From contig NZ_BJEG01000002.1 of the NCBI RefSeq assembly GCF_005405545.1, positions 1-64,000 of the forward strand: a stretch of 64,000 bases of DNA, read 5' to 3'. The stretch is from Weissella hellenica. GTDB lineage: Bacteria > Bacillota > Bacilli > Lactobacillales > Lactobacillaceae. The notes below the pieces were generated by a model that was not told the DNA's origin, did no database searches, and saw nothing but the letters and a program-made list of their open reading frames with translations. This document shows, piece after piece, positions 18,795-27,372 of this stretch (position 1 is the first letter of the stretch; each line of letters begins with the position of its first letter). The position numbers and the translations under genes were made by a program.

Positions 18795-20198
18795 TTATTG
18801 ACATAATCGCCATAACGATTCAGCAAAAATGGCCATCGTTTTAGTCAAATTAACGACGGGTATATTTTCATTTGCCTGATGACTGGTCACTTTTAAATCT
18901 GGAAACTGGCCACCAAAGGCAACGCCTCGTTTCAATAAACGCGCATATGAACCACCATTTGATGTTCTTGGTGGTAAGTACTGACCAGTTTGTTTAGCAT
19001 AAACATCTGATAAAACTTGTACCAATTCATCTTCAACTGACACTAGATGTGGTGGCATCCCTGCTTGAACCTGATTTACCTCTGCTTTTAGCCCATTTAA
19101 ATGGCGTTGAACTTGCGTAATAATTGCTTGTAAATTAACACCCTGCGGATAACGAAAATTCAATAAAATCGTCCCCTGACCACGATTACTATAGCGCATC
19201 ACACCAACATTCAACGTTAAATCACCCATTTGGGCATCCTGATATGCTAACCCTAAACCATGCGCATATACATCTTGGTGAATGGTAAAACCAACAAAGT
19301 CAAGAAAAGCTCGGGCATCCCCACCAAAATCATAATGACTCAAAAAATGAGCAAGGTAGGTGCCTGCATTTTTCCCATCAGCTGGATAGGCTCCATGTGC
19401 CTGTATACCCAACAGTGACAGTTTGAGCGTTTGACCAGTCTGTTTTGCATTACCATTTAAAAAAGGGTGTTGTTGTAAGAAATCATCAAAATCTCGCACC
19501 AAATCAACCCCATCAGGCACCATAATACGAGCCTTAGCTTCGCCTGGCACAACATTCGGTCGATTTCCGGATATAAAACGTTCTAAAATATAAATACCAT
19601 TTGAACTGCTAGGAAATCTTAATTGTACCGTTTGAAAAGCTTTTTCCCCATTAATAACTGGGAATGCCCCATCAGGTGAAAAGCCCAATGTTGGTTCACC
19701 TTCTTGCTCAATATAACGTGGTATATCACGCCAACCATTTTCTTCATCAGTACCAATAATCAGTCTAATTTTACGCTTTAAAGGTCGCTTTTGATCAGCT
19801 AGCATTTTAATTGCATAATAAGCTGACATTAAATCTGCTTTCATATCAGCAGCACCCCGTCCAAAATATAGACCATCTAATATTTCTGGATTAAATGCTG
19901 GTCGTAACCAACCATCCCCTGCTGGAACAACATCGATATGCGTTAAAATACCAACCGTTTCAACAGCATCTTGTGGTCCAAATTCAATCCATGTCACCAT
20001 GTTATCAACACGACTGTACTTAAACCCATCACGACTGGCAAATGCCTCCATTTGACTCAAAGCACGAATCATGTCAATCCCAAACGGTGTCTGTGGCGTT
20101 TGCGTTTTTACATCCAACACAGAAGGAATCCGAATAATTTGATTTAAATCATTAATCAATGCTTGTTCGTACTGTTTTGCTTGTATCGCCCACGTCAT
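18795..20198 (-). CDS. pepV: Dipeptidase PepV (M20 metallopeptidase)
   Basis: PepV is a cytoplasmic dizinc dipeptidase with broad specificity that finishes the hydrolysis of imported peptides. The 467 residues contain THIDVVPAGDGW (zinc His and Asp), GRGAADMKAD (bridging Asp), TDEENGW (catalytic Glu pair), FSPDGAFP and a late SHQANENI (zinc His). Length and order fit the Lactobacillus enzyme. It lies 72 bases after the amino-acid permease on the same strand and has its own promoter between them, so it may be both co-transcribed and independently expressed. Confidence 0.93.
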   Translation of the reverse strand: MTWAIQAKQYEQALINDLNQIIRIPSVLDVKTQTPQTPFGIDMIRALSQMEAFASRDGFKYSRVDNMVTWIEFGPQDAVETVGILTHIDVVPAGDGWLRPAFNPEILDGLYFGRGAADMKADLMSAYYAIKMLADQKRPLKRKIRLIIGTDEENGWRDIPRYIEQEGEPTLGFSPDGAFPVINGEKAFQTVQLRFPSSSNGIYILERFISGNRPNVVPGEAKARIMVPDGVDLVRDFDDFLQQHPFLNGNAKQTGQTLKLSLLGIQAHGAYPADGKNAGTYLAHFLSHYDFGGDARAFLDFVGFTIHQDVYAHGLGLAYQDAQMGDLTLNVGVMRYSNRGQGTILLNFRYPQGVNLQAIITQVQRHLNGLKAEVNQVQAGMPPHLVSVEDELVQVLSDVYAKQTGQYLPPRTSNGGSYARLLKRGVAFGGQFPDLKVTSHQANENIPVVNLTKTMAIFAESLWRLCQ

Positions 20199-20231
20199 TA
20201 TCCCTACCTCTAATTAAATTCTAATAGAGTT

Positions 20232-20260
20232 AGTGTACCGCGTTTTAACATTACTGACAA
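20232..20260 (-). promoter_or_regulatory. Promoter of pepV
   Basis: A -35 TTGTCA (20255-20260), a 17-base spacer and a -10 TACACT (20232-20237) lie in the short gap between the permease stop and pepV. Confidence 0.65.
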
Positions 20261-20270
20261 TCATTCACAA

Positions 20271-21602
20271 TTAGTGCTGACGCCGATGATTATAGTAATA
20301 AAATACTGGTAAGCCAACAGCAACTAATAACAAAGAAATAACGGCACCAGTGAAATCATTAATAATTGTTGAAAAAATAACAAAGAGGGCGCCGAAAATA
20401 GCAACTAATGGCGTAATTGGAAACAAAGGTGTCTTAAACAAAGTCTTTTCATCTAATGTTGCATCAGTCTTTTTATGACGCAAGATGAAAACACCAATAA
20501 ACGCAGCGGTATAAAAAATCCAAATTGTAAAAATAGCAATATCTGACAAACGATCGACACCATTTGTATAAATAATCGCTAGGGCAATCGTCATACCAGC
20601 AACCGTCAAAATGGCGTTAGTTGGCTCTTGTGTTTTACGAGTTAATTTTGATAAATATTTTGGAAACAAGCCATCCAAAGACATTGCGTAGGCCATCCGA
20701 GGAAATGACATCATTTTCCCATTCAATGTCCCTAACATTGAAATAATAATGGCTATACTCAAAGCACGTCCGCCTAAATCACCAAAAGCAGCACGTACAA
20801 CGGCGAACGTTGCATTATTTTGTAACGCAACAATTTTATCTGATGGTAATGCATGGTACACACCAAATGAAACACCGACATAGGCAACCACAATGATACT
20901 AACACCACCGACAAGCGACCGTGGTAAGTCGCGCCGTGGGTTCTTTAATTCACCAGCAATATTAGCCAATAAAATCCAGCCATCGTAGGCAAATAACGTG
21001 GCCAAGATCGCCATTCCAAATCCACCACCGTGGGTCACAGTATGTGTCACAGTTTGTCCAAGGGCATCAACCTTCCCGAAAAATAGTCCATAAATAATTA
21101 AAATTGCAATGGGAATTAATTTAATTGATGTTGTTAATACTTGGAAACCTGCTGCAACGCGATTTTCAAACAAGTTGACTGCGGCAATGAAGACAACATA
21201 CAAAACAGAAATCCAAGTAGCATATTTCGTTGATACACCCAAAAAGTTAGCAGTTAAAAAGGCAGCATATCCTGCAATTGATGCTATAACTGCCGGTGCG
21301 TAGATAACAACTTGCATCCACCCTGTTAAAAAGCCGGCAACGGGACCATATAAAGATTCAATATAGCTATAAAGTCCGCCAGTCTTAGGTAAACGTGCGC
21401 CAATTTCAGCAATTGTTAAACCCGCTGCCAGCGTAATAATTCCTCCCGCTAGCCAAGCTAATAACCCTAATGTTGATGAACCAGCGGTTTGTAAAACACC
21501 TGCTTGCTTAAAAAATATTCCAGAACCAATTACCGTCCCCACTACCAACGATAATCCTGACCAAATTCCCATCGATCGCTTTAACTCAACATCCTGCGCC
21601 AT
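20271..21602 (-). CDS. APC-family amino-acid permease, SteT-like exchanger
   Basis: A 443-residue membrane protein with about twelve hydrophobic segments. The start region SGLSLVVGTVIGSGIFFK is the conserved APC substrate-binding motif. LPKTGGLYSYIE, ILATLFAYDGWILLANIAGE and the C-terminal half resemble Bacillus SteT (Ser/Thr exchanger) and LAT-type transporters. It begins 28 bases downstream of an intrinsic terminator that follows a leader peptide containing six consecutive Asn codons, so expression may respond to charged tRNA-Asn. The substrate may therefore include asparagine, but that is inference. AGGAGAG precedes the ATG. Confidence 0.9.
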   Translation of the reverse strand: MAQDVELKRSMGIWSGLSLVVGTVIGSGIFFKQAGVLQTAGSSTLGLLAWLAGGIITLAAGLTIAEIGARLPKTGGLYSYIESLYGPVAGFLTGWMQVVIYAPAVIASIAGYAAFLTANFLGVSTKYATWISVLYVVFIAAVNLFENRVAAGFQVLTTSIKLIPIAILIIYGLFFGKVDALGQTVTHTVTHGGGFGMAILATLFAYDGWILLANIAGELKNPRRDLPRSLVGGVSIIVVAYVGVSFGVYHALPSDKIVALQNNATFAVVRAAFGDLGGRALSIAIIISMLGTLNGKMMSFPRMAYAMSLDGLFPKYLSKLTRKTQEPTNAILTVAGMTIALAIIYTNGVDRLSDIAIFTIWIFYTAAFIGVFILRHKKTDATLDEKTLFKTPLFPITPLVAIFGALFVIFSTIINDFTGAVISLLLVAVGLPVFYYYNHRRQH

Positions 21603-21629
21603 ATAATCACTCTCCTAATGTAAAAATAA

Positions 21630-21671
21630 ACAAAAAAGCAGTCATCCAATTTAGTAATTGGGTGACTGCTT
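21630..21671 (-). terminator. Attenuator terminator ahead of the permease
   Basis: A 16-bp stem with one mismatch (minus strand AAGCAGTCACCCAATT / AATTGGATGACTGCTT, 4-base loop) is followed by a run of T. The 5' arm and loop (CCCAATTACTAAATTG, 21647-21662) can instead pair with CAATTAGTGATTGGG (21707-21721) inside the leader peptide coding region. That alternative has 15 pairs with one bulge and one G-U, and would prevent terminator formation. Confidence 0.8.
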
Positions 21672-21694
21672 GATAAGTACTCACAGTTTAAGCG

Positions 21695-21769
21695 TTACAC
21701 AAAACGCCCAATCACTAATTGTGTTGAGTTCAAGCGATTATTATTATTATTGTTCATAAATACAACCAT
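21695..21769 (-). CDS. Asn-rich leader peptide of the permease operon
   Basis: A 24-codon reading frame begins ATG with AAGGAGAG 8 bases upstream. It encodes MVVFM, then six consecutive Asn (one AAC, five AAT), then an ordinary tail with one further Asn, and stops at 21695. Just downstream lie the mutually exclusive antiterminator and terminator. A ribosome stalled on the Asn run would leave 21707-21721 free to form the antiterminator; a ribosome that finishes would cover it and let the terminator form. A second pairing, ACTCAACAC (21721-21729) with TGTGAGT (21679-21685), could act as the anti-antiterminator. No T-box sequence is present. Translation is inferred. Confidence 0.72.
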   Translation of the reverse strand: MVVFMNNNNNNRLNSTQLVIGRFV

Positions 21770-21817
21770 TTGTTTAACTCTCCTTAATCAATGTACGGGT
21801 TTTGCTTAACCAAATAA

Positions 21818-21846
21818 ATATTAGCATACTTTATACCACATAACAA
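21818..21846 (-). promoter_or_regulatory. Promoter of the leader peptide-permease transcript
   Basis: A -35 TTGTTA (21841-21846) and an extended -10 TGC-TAATAT (21818-21823) are separated by 17 bases. The start would be near 21811, about 40 bases before the leader ATG. It lies just past the gnd stop, and no clear terminator is seen between. Confidence 0.7.
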
Positions 21847-21870
21847 CATAAATAAATTTATATTGTTATT

Positions 21871-23298
21871 TTATGCTTCGTCATACCATGAATAATGGTA
21901 CATTTCACCAGTGGGCTTATCAACACGTTCATACGTGTGGGCCCCAAAATAATCGCGCTGGGCTTGAATTAAATTAGCTGGTAACACTGCTGAACGATAT
22001 GAATCATAATAAGCTACTGCTGCTGACAGTGATGGAACTGGGACACCCGCAGTAGTTGCTAATGCAATCACGCGACGAGCAGCATCCTGGTAAGACTCAG
22101 CAATTTGCTTAAAGTATGGTGATAGTAACAAATTGTGCAAATCAGGCGTTTCATCATACGCATCAGTAATGCGTTGCAAGAATTGTGCACGAATAATTGC
22201 ACCAGCACGCCACAATTGGGCTAATTCACCAAACGGCAATGACCACTCATAGTGGTTTGAAGCCATCCGTAATTGATCAAACCCTTGTGCATATGACATC
22301 ACTTTACCAAAATACAAAGCTTTACGAATATCTTCAATCGTTGCATTTTCGTCACCCTGGAATTCATAATTTGGTCCTGCTAATACTTCAGAAGCCGCAA
22401 CACGATCTGTTTTTAATGCTGAAATATATCGTGCATAAACAGATTCTGTGATTAAGGATTGTGGCGCCCCAACTTCTAATGCTGATTGTGATGACCACTT
22501 ACCAGTTCCCTTATTACCGGCACGGTCCAGAATCATATCAACCATTGGCTTGCCTGAACCTAAATCATCATCCCGCGTTAGAATATCTGCTGTAATTTCA
22601 ATCAAATACGAGTCTAACTCACCTGTATTCCATTGCGCAAAAGTATCAGCTAAATGCTGCTTATCTAATTTAAGGATGCGTTTTAACATATCATATGATT
22701 CAGCAATAAGTTGCATATCGCCATATTCAATCCCATTGTGCACCATCTTCACATAGTGACCAGCACCATCAGGTCCAATATACGTAACCGTTGGCTTACC
22801 ATCTTCAGGTGCCTTAGCTGCAATTTCTTGCAAAATTGGTTCTACTAAATCATAAGCAGCCCGCTGACCACCTGGCATCATCGAAGGCCCTTGCAAGGCT
22901 CCTAATTCACCACCAGATACCCCCATGCCAATAAAGTTAACTCCTGATTTTTCTAACTTTTCTGAACGACGAATCGTATCTTCAAAGAAAGTATTACCAC
23001 CATCTAATAAAATATCACCTTCATCTAGATAAGGTAATAATTCTTCAATAACGGTATCAGTTCCGGCACCTGCCTTAACCATCAATAAAATACGTCGTGG
23101 CTTTTGAATTGATGTGACAAAATCCTCAATTGAATAACTAGGTACAAATCCTGAATCAGGATGCTTGGCTACCAAGTCTTCCGTACGCCCGGATGTACGA
23201 TTATAAAGTGCTACTTTATAGCCACGTGATGCGACATTTAAGGCTAAGTTACGCCCCATAACAGCTAATCCTACAACCCCAAATTCTGCTGTTGCCAT
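21871..23298 (-). CDS. gnd: 6-phosphogluconate dehydrogenase, decarboxylating
   Basis: The enzyme converts 6-phosphogluconate to ribulose 5-phosphate, CO2 and NAD(P)H, the step after zwf in heterofermentation. The 475 residues show the nucleotide-binding [21 protein letters not shown] with NRT at about 34 (the usual NADP-contacting position), [19 protein letters not shown], the catalytic [17 protein letters not shown], and the C-terminal [10 protein letters not shown]. Length is standard. AGGGGGA precedes the ATG. Confidence 0.97.
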   Translation of the reverse strand: MATAEFGVVGLAVMGRNLALNVASRGYKVALYNRTSGRTEDLVAKHPDSGFVPSYSIEDFVTSIQKPRRILLMVKAGAGTDTVIEELLPYLDEGDILLDGGNTFFEDTIRRSEKLEKSGVNFIGMGVSGGELGALQGPSMMPGGQRAAYDLVEPILQEIAAKAPEDGKPTVTYIGPDGAGHYVKMVHNGIEYGDMQLIAESYDMLKRILKLDKQHLADTFAQWNTGELDSYLIEITADILTRDDDLGSGKPMVDMILDRAGNKGTGKWSSQSALEVGAPQSLITESVYARYISALKTDRVAASEVLAGPNYEFQGDENATIEDIRKALYFGKVMSYAQGFDQLRMASNHYEWSLPFGELAQLWRAGAIIRAQFLQRITDAYDETPDLHNLLLSPYFKQIAESYQDAARRVIALATTAGVPVPSLSAAVAYYDSYRSAVLPANLIQAQRDYFGAHTYERVDKPTGEMYHYSWYDEA

Positions 23299-23394
23299 AT
23301 TTAAATCCCCCTATTGCTCAAATAAAAAATAGTCTGTATGCATTATTTTAACCTGAGATTTATAAAATAACAGCACAATATTTGATAATAAAAA

Positions 23395-23709
23395 TTAACT
23401 GGTATAGTTTGTTAATAATTGCTTTTTCAATGATTCTGGTCCCATCGTTGTTAAAAAGCGCGAAATTGGATTGAAGTCATGCCGATTTTTAAACGCTAAT
23501 GGTCTAATTGCAATCAACATCACAAATAAATTATTTTCTGTTAAAAATAATTGGCCTGGTTCTAGTAGCTTGCCTTTAGTGTGTTTACCAATACGCCAAC
23601 TATGAAATGTTACTTGGTCTATTTTATTTTCTTTTAGCGCATACTGACCATCATTGGCTTGCTGCACCACCACGCCAATTAATTCTGCTGTTGGATATTT
23701 ACTTGCCAT
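23395..23709 (-). CDS. Conserved hypothetical protein, 104 residues
   Basis: I do not recognise the family. The protein is soluble, with no signal peptide or membrane segment. It alternates strand-like stretches (AELIGVVVQQ, ITEN-like LFLTENNLFVMLIAIRPL) with a basic C-terminal region (FKNRHDFNPISRFL). GAGGAG precedes the ATG by about 9 bases, and codon use matches the neighbours, so it is likely real. It stands alone between gnd and a small unknown gene. Confidence 0.6.
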   Translation of the reverse strand: MASKYPTAELIGVVVQQANDGQYALKENKIDQVTFHSWRIGKHTKGKLLEPGQLFLTENNLFVMLIAIRPLAFKNRHDFNPISRFLTTMGPESLKKQLLTNYTS

Positions 23710-23833
23710 CGTTTAATGCTCCTCGTTAGTCTTTGCTATTTCATCGCTAATTCATTTTTTATTTTTACCTATATTTTATAATCACTGCGTTTATTTATCA
23801 TCCGATATCCAATAATTTTTATTTTTAAATAAC

Positions 23834-23876
23834 AAAAAAACCGTACCAATGTATATCTACATCAGTACGGTTTTTG
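23834..23876. terminator. Terminator after the 45-residue gene
   Basis: AAAAACCGTAC pairs with GTACGGTTTTT across a loop of about 18 bases, with A and T runs outside. It can work in both directions. Confidence 0.8.
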
Positions 23877-23899
23877 TTTAATCACTAATTAAAATCAAA

Positions 23900-24037
23900 T
23901 TACTTTGATTCCAATTCAGTTTTACCCTTGGCCCATTGTTGGATGTTAACAATTTCAGCATGACGTGCCTTCTTTGCTTGGTCATGTGAAACTGGACGAC
24001 GGCTGGCCCATGAGTTATATGGTGACTTTACTGCCAT
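23900..24037 (-). CDS. Small basic protein of unknown function, 45 residues
   Basis: The frame starts MAVKSPYNSWASRRPVSHDQ with a strong TGGAGGAATT ribosome binding site 6-8 bases upstream, and ends 24 bases before a strong terminator. Composition is basic and hydrophilic with two Trp; a helix is likely over AKKARHAEIVNIQQWAK. I recognise no family. Its own ribosome binding site, terminator and regular codon use argue that it is a real gene that length cut-offs would miss. Confidence 0.65.
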   Translation of the reverse strand: MAVKSPYNSWASRRPVSHDQAKKARHAEIVNIQQWAKGKTELESK

Positions 24038-24152
24038 AGTTTAATTCCTCCATTTTTGTTATCGATAACTTTTAAAGTATACCGATATTCAACAAATTAG
24101 TCAACTCCTCATTACCGTTAGATGACAGAATTTCTAAATAAGCAGTAATCAT

Positions 24153-24181
24153 TTGCTTTCCGGTTGCTCATTTCTTATAAT
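24153..24181 (+). promoter_or_regulatory. Promoter of the FMN-binding protein gene
   Basis: A -35 TTGCTT (24153-24158), a 17-base spacer and a perfect -10 TATAAT (24176-24181) lie about 45 bases before the ATG. Confidence 0.75.
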
Positions 24182-24225
24182 TAGTAAGTGATATAGTCTT
24201 TATTTTATGAGGGAGGTCATCTATT

Positions 24226-24621
24226 ATGGCTAAATTAACTGATGATATGAAAAAAATGATACAAGAGCAATTTCCATTTTTAGCTACCGCCGATGAAAAC
24301 GGCATGCCAAAAGTCGGCCCAAAAGGATCATTACACGTGTTAGATGACTCACACTTAGTATATTTCGAACACACTTTCCATCACGCGTACCATAATTTAC
24401 AACAAAACGGTCGCGCTGCTGTGGCTGTTGCTGACCGCGAGGCACAAAAAGGTTTCCGTTTCGAAGGTCAAGCTCACATACATGAGAATGATGATTTAGC
24501 TAACGAACTCTTGCCTGAAAGTATTTTTGACCGTTTCCCAAGGGCTGCGCTTGTTATTATCGATGTAGAGCACATTTTTAAATTAGACAATACACTAGAA
24601 GCCGGCACACAAATTGCTTAA
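24226..24621 (+). CDS. Pyridoxamine 5'-phosphate oxidase-like FMN-binding protein
   Basis: The 131-residue protein has the split-barrel flavin fold layout: a helix at about 4-14, then FPFLATADENGMPKVGPKGSL, a pattern typical of PNPOx-like proteins. Family members bind FMN or F420 and reduce small molecules, or act as haem- or antibiotic-modifying enzymes; the substrate is not deducible. GGGAGG precedes the ATG, and the gene is monocistronic, bounded by a promoter and a terminator. Confidence 0.8.
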   Translation: MAKLTDDMKKMIQEQFPFLATADENGMPKVGPKGSLHVLDDSHLVYFEHTFHHAYHNLQQNGRAAVAVADREAQKGFRFEGQAHIHENDDLANELLPESIFDRFPRAALVIIDVEHIFKLDNTLEAGTQIA

Positions 24622-24653
24622 CTGACGATTTCATTATCTTTATAATCGAACCC

Positions 24654-24702
24654 GAGACCGACAAGCTAACCATTTAATATGGCTGACTTGTCGGTCTTTA
24701 TA
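24654..24702 (+). terminator. Terminator after the FMN-binding protein gene
   Basis: AGACCGACAAG pairs with CTTGTCGGTCT with further inner pairing (CTAACCAT / ATGGCTGA-like), followed by TTTATATAT. Confidence 0.75.
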
Positions 24703-24778
24703 TATACCAGACATTGTTATACTATGATAGGATACCTTAAAAATATATGGATGAATTAATAAAGAAAAGAGCACTATC

Positions 24779-25699
24779 ATGATTAACAAACAACCACTAT
24801 CTGCCAACGCTACTTGGTATCAAATTGATGAATTAACCCCTGAGGACCGCGAATGGCTGGTCCATTCCAAAAACATTCCAAACGAAATCATAAACTATGC
24901 TATCGACCCTTATGAAAGTGCACGTATGGAATTTGATGATGAACACCATTATAATCTAATGATTTTTGACGTTGTTACCCCGACATCAAATCGGGCAACA
25001 ACTGAACCAATTAGCTTTTTATATAACATCGACCAACCTGATTTGTACATATTTACACGTAAAGAAACTGACTATGTCATTAATTACATAACAAAATTCA
25101 CCAACGAAACAGCTGAGAATTCACAAATACAACCAATTGATTTCATCCTCAACGTTGCCGAAAAACTGTCCGGTGAATTTATGAAGTCAATTTTAAATAT
25201 CAATCGGAAACGTCTATCTATTCAAAGCTCAATCAAGTCAACTAAACCTACTCAACCCGCCATCAATCAACTAATGTCTTTACAAACAGACTTAATTTAT
25301 TTAATTAATTCATTACAAACAGACCATACGTTACTAACAACACTTAAAAAACATGATCACAATACTCTAAATTCTCGTCAAATTGAACGAATTGAAGATG
25401 TTGAAGTTGAATTAAAACAAGCTTTAGATACTAGTAAACTTTCTCAAGAGGTTACCAGCAGCGTTGCCAATGCTTTTGATAATGTTGCCAATGCCAATCT
25501 AAATTGGACCATGAAATTATTAACCGTTTCATCAATCGTTTTAACTGTTCCCACGATTATTTCTGGATTTTTCGGTCAAAATGTCATCTTACCATTAACA
25601 CGCGTTAACGATGGTTGGATATACACTATCTTGATTACCGTTATTTTTATGATTATTATCACGCTCATTCTATGGCATTATGGTTTCTTTAAAAAATAA
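24779..25699 (+). CDS. CorA-family divalent cation channel
   Basis: The 306-residue protein has a large N-terminal cytoplasmic domain (1-240), a long helix rich in Asn and Lys, and two C-terminal membrane helices (about 243-262 and 275-297). The Mg2+ selectivity loop after the first helix reads FFGQNVILP instead of the canonical YGMN, so the family GMN tripeptide is GQN. CorA channels import Mg2+ or Co2+, and loop variants can differ in ion preference. The ribosome binding site is weak (AAAGAG). A bidirectional terminator follows. Confidence 0.85.
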   Translation: MINKQPLSANATWYQIDELTPEDREWLVHSKNIPNEIINYAIDPYESARMEFDDEHHYNLMIFDVVTPTSNRATTEPISFLYNIDQPDLYIFTRKETDYVINYITKFTNETAENSQIQPIDFILNVAEKLSGEFMKSILNINRKRLSIQSSIKSTKPTQPAINQLMSLQTDLIYLINSLQTDHTLLTTLKKHDHNTLNSRQIERIEDVEVELKQALDTSKLSQEVTSSVANAFDNVANANLNWTMKLLTVSSIVLTVPTIISGFFGQNVILPLTRVNDGWIYTILITVIFMIIITLILWHYGFFKK

Positions 25700-25707
25700 A
25701 TAAGATT

Positions 25708-25756
25708 AAAAAATGTAATGACAGTAGTTTAGAACTAACATCATTACATTTTTTAT
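25708..25756. terminator. Bidirectional terminator between the CorA gene and femX
   Basis: A 14-bp perfect repeat AAAAAATGTAATGA / TCATTACATTTTTT encloses a 19-base loop. It serves convergent genes. Confidence 0.85.
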
Positions 25757-25765
25757 TTATTCACA

Positions 25766-27031
25766 CTATCCGCGCGCCAAAATTTTCTTTAAGAAGCGAT
25801 AAACTGCATATTTGGTACTGTTAATTGGCTTGATAAATGAACCAACCTTTTCCTCTGCATAACCAGCGAAACCTTGTTTAAATCCTAGTACACCATCAGA
25901 ACCATCAAATACACCAGAAATGCCGTAGAAATTATAATTTGGAATCTTACGTGCTACTGCTTGTTTAAATGCATATTCTTGCACAGCATATGGCCCGTAA
26001 AAATTCTTATATTCATCATACGTACCTGAATAAAGGTAAATCATTTCATTAGCTGTCGCTAAGAATAAAGCACCTGCGATGACAACAACATCCTTGCCAG
26101 CCTCTTGGCGTGCAGTCTGTGCTTGCGCAATTCGTTTTTCGTGTTGCTTATGTTGATCAGCATATTCAGCGCGTTGTCGCTTTAACTTTTTATAATTTGG
26201 CTTTTCAGCAATTCGTGCATCTAGGTTAGCCACCACTTCGGCTAGATGGTCACGTGCTTGTTGTTGTCCTTTAATATAGGCCGGAAAATCCATTTCAGCA
26301 AATACAAAGTACGCATCATCACCGTACTCTTCAAAGACGGTTTCATAAAAATCTAAGTCTTTATCGTGATAGTCTAATCGATTAGCCGTATCTTGCGTTA
26401 AAGCTTTAAATGCGGGCAATTCATCTTTGGCTAATCGATGAACTTTAATCCCAAATTGGTCCGTTTTCTTCAAATAATATTTACCATCTTTAGCAAATGA
26501 TGCCCGTAATGCCTTAGAATCACCATCAACATCTAATACTGGCTTTAGTGATTTCACGTATTGCCTAGATGGTGATGAATTAGTTGTCCATCCTTGTGTT
26601 GCAGGCGCATGTGTAAAGCCAATTGCCATTAGCGCATCAATCACCGTATTATCATCTGTACCAATTTGTGTACCGTCATCATTAAATTTACGATAAATTG
26701 CATTGGGCATAATTCGTAAAAAAAGACCCTGATGTTCCTTAGCAAATGCCATAACACCCGCAACAAATTCTGTCACTAACTCTTGATTACTAAAATCAAT
26801 CAACATACCACCGTCAATTTGAAAAAGATTTCCCATTTTTACCGGAATCCATCCCAAAACTGCCGCTGCTTGAACTTTATGATCTTCAACTAAACCAACT
26901 AAGCTTGTTTGCCAGCCACGACGAGCTAACAAACGAGCTTGTGAAGCTGTTTGTAAATAACTACCGTCAGCATGCGTTTGGGCGAATGCTTCAAATTCTG
27001 CCGTTGTTAATTCTTCAAATGAACGTGTCAT
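25766..27031 (-). CDS. FemX/MurM-type peptidoglycan aminoacyltransferase
   Basis: Fem ligases transfer amino acids from aminoacyl-tRNA to lipid II to form the interpeptide bridge. The 421 residues form two GNAT-like lobes, with the Fem signature near YLQTASQARLLARRGW at the N terminus, and a helical coiled-coil arm at about 245-300 (basic and Ala/Gln rich). The C terminus has NFYGISGVFDGSDGVLGFKQGFAG, typical of Fem proteins. The position next to the lipid II flippase fits. The bridge amino acid cannot be deduced. Its upstream region carries the DnaA-box-like cluster. Confidence 0.9.
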   Translation of the reverse strand: MTRSFEELTTAEFEAFAQTHADGSYLQTASQARLLARRGWQTSLVGLVEDHKVQAAAVLGWIPVKMGNLFQIDGGMLIDFSNQELVTEFVAGVMAFAKEHQGLFLRIMPNAIYRKFNDDGTQIGTDDNTVIDALMAIGFTHAPATQGWTTNSSPSRQYVKSLKPVLDVDGDSKALRASFAKDGKYYLKKTDQFGIKVHRLAKDELPAFKALTQDTANRLDYHDKDLDFYETVFEEYGDDAYFVFAEMDFPAYIKGQQQARDHLAEVVANLDARIAEKPNYKKLKRQRAEYADQHKQHEKRIAQAQTARQEAGKDVVVIAGALFLATANEMIYLYSGTYDEYKNFYGPYAVQEYAFKQAVARKIPNYNFYGISGVFDGSDGVLGFKQGFAGYAEEKVGSFIKPINSTKYAVYRFLKKILARG

Positions 27032-27372
27032 GTTTAACTCTCATCCTTATCTTCATATATATTATTTTAAATTATACGCTATCTGCCTTAAATTTTGGCA
27101 AACAACTCATAAATATAGGTTTTCCACAGTAAATAGTGTTAAAAAATTTAATAAAAAGTATCCAAACAAGCAACTTAGATTGGTTTTCCAATATTTTTTT
27201 ATGACTTAAAATTTAAATTAAAAAGTAGTCGGTGGAAATCTAACACTCTTTTCCACCTTTTTACATGAGTTTTCCACAAACAGGCGGTCTTTTACACAGG
27301 TTTTTCCACAATTTAGTTTAAAAAAAGTTGGGCTCAATATTTGAGTCCAACCATATCTTAATATTCGTCATT
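27032..27372. promoter_or_regulatory. 341-bp AT-rich gap with a cluster of DnaA-box-like nonamers
   Basis: Exact TTTTCCACA occurs at 27120-27128, 27270-27278 and 27302-27310. One-or-two-base variants are TTTTCCACC (27249-27257), TTTTCCAAT (27184-27192), TTTTACACA (27290-27298) and, on the minus strand, ATTTCCACC (27231-27239). TTATCCACA is the usual DnaA box, and TTTTCCACA is a common low-GC form. AT-only stretches lie between the sites. dnaA is not in the window. It contains the femX promoter region and the flippase terminator. Confidence 0.6.
27320..27352 (-). terminator. Intrinsic terminator after the flippase
   Basis: Minus strand GTTGGACTCAA / TTGAGCCCAAC stem with a 3-base loop and one mismatch, followed by seven T. 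Confidence 0.8.

Noticed and set aside
21603-21870. T-box riboswitch ahead of the permease
   Set aside because: No T-box sequence (AGGGTGGNACCGCG) or stem I/II layout is present; the Asn-rich frame with terminator fits a leader-peptide attenuator instead.
27032-27372. Chromosomal origin of replication
   Set aside because: DnaA-like boxes are present, but dnaA and dnaN are absent and genes on both sides run on the same strand, so I call it a cluster rather than oriC.
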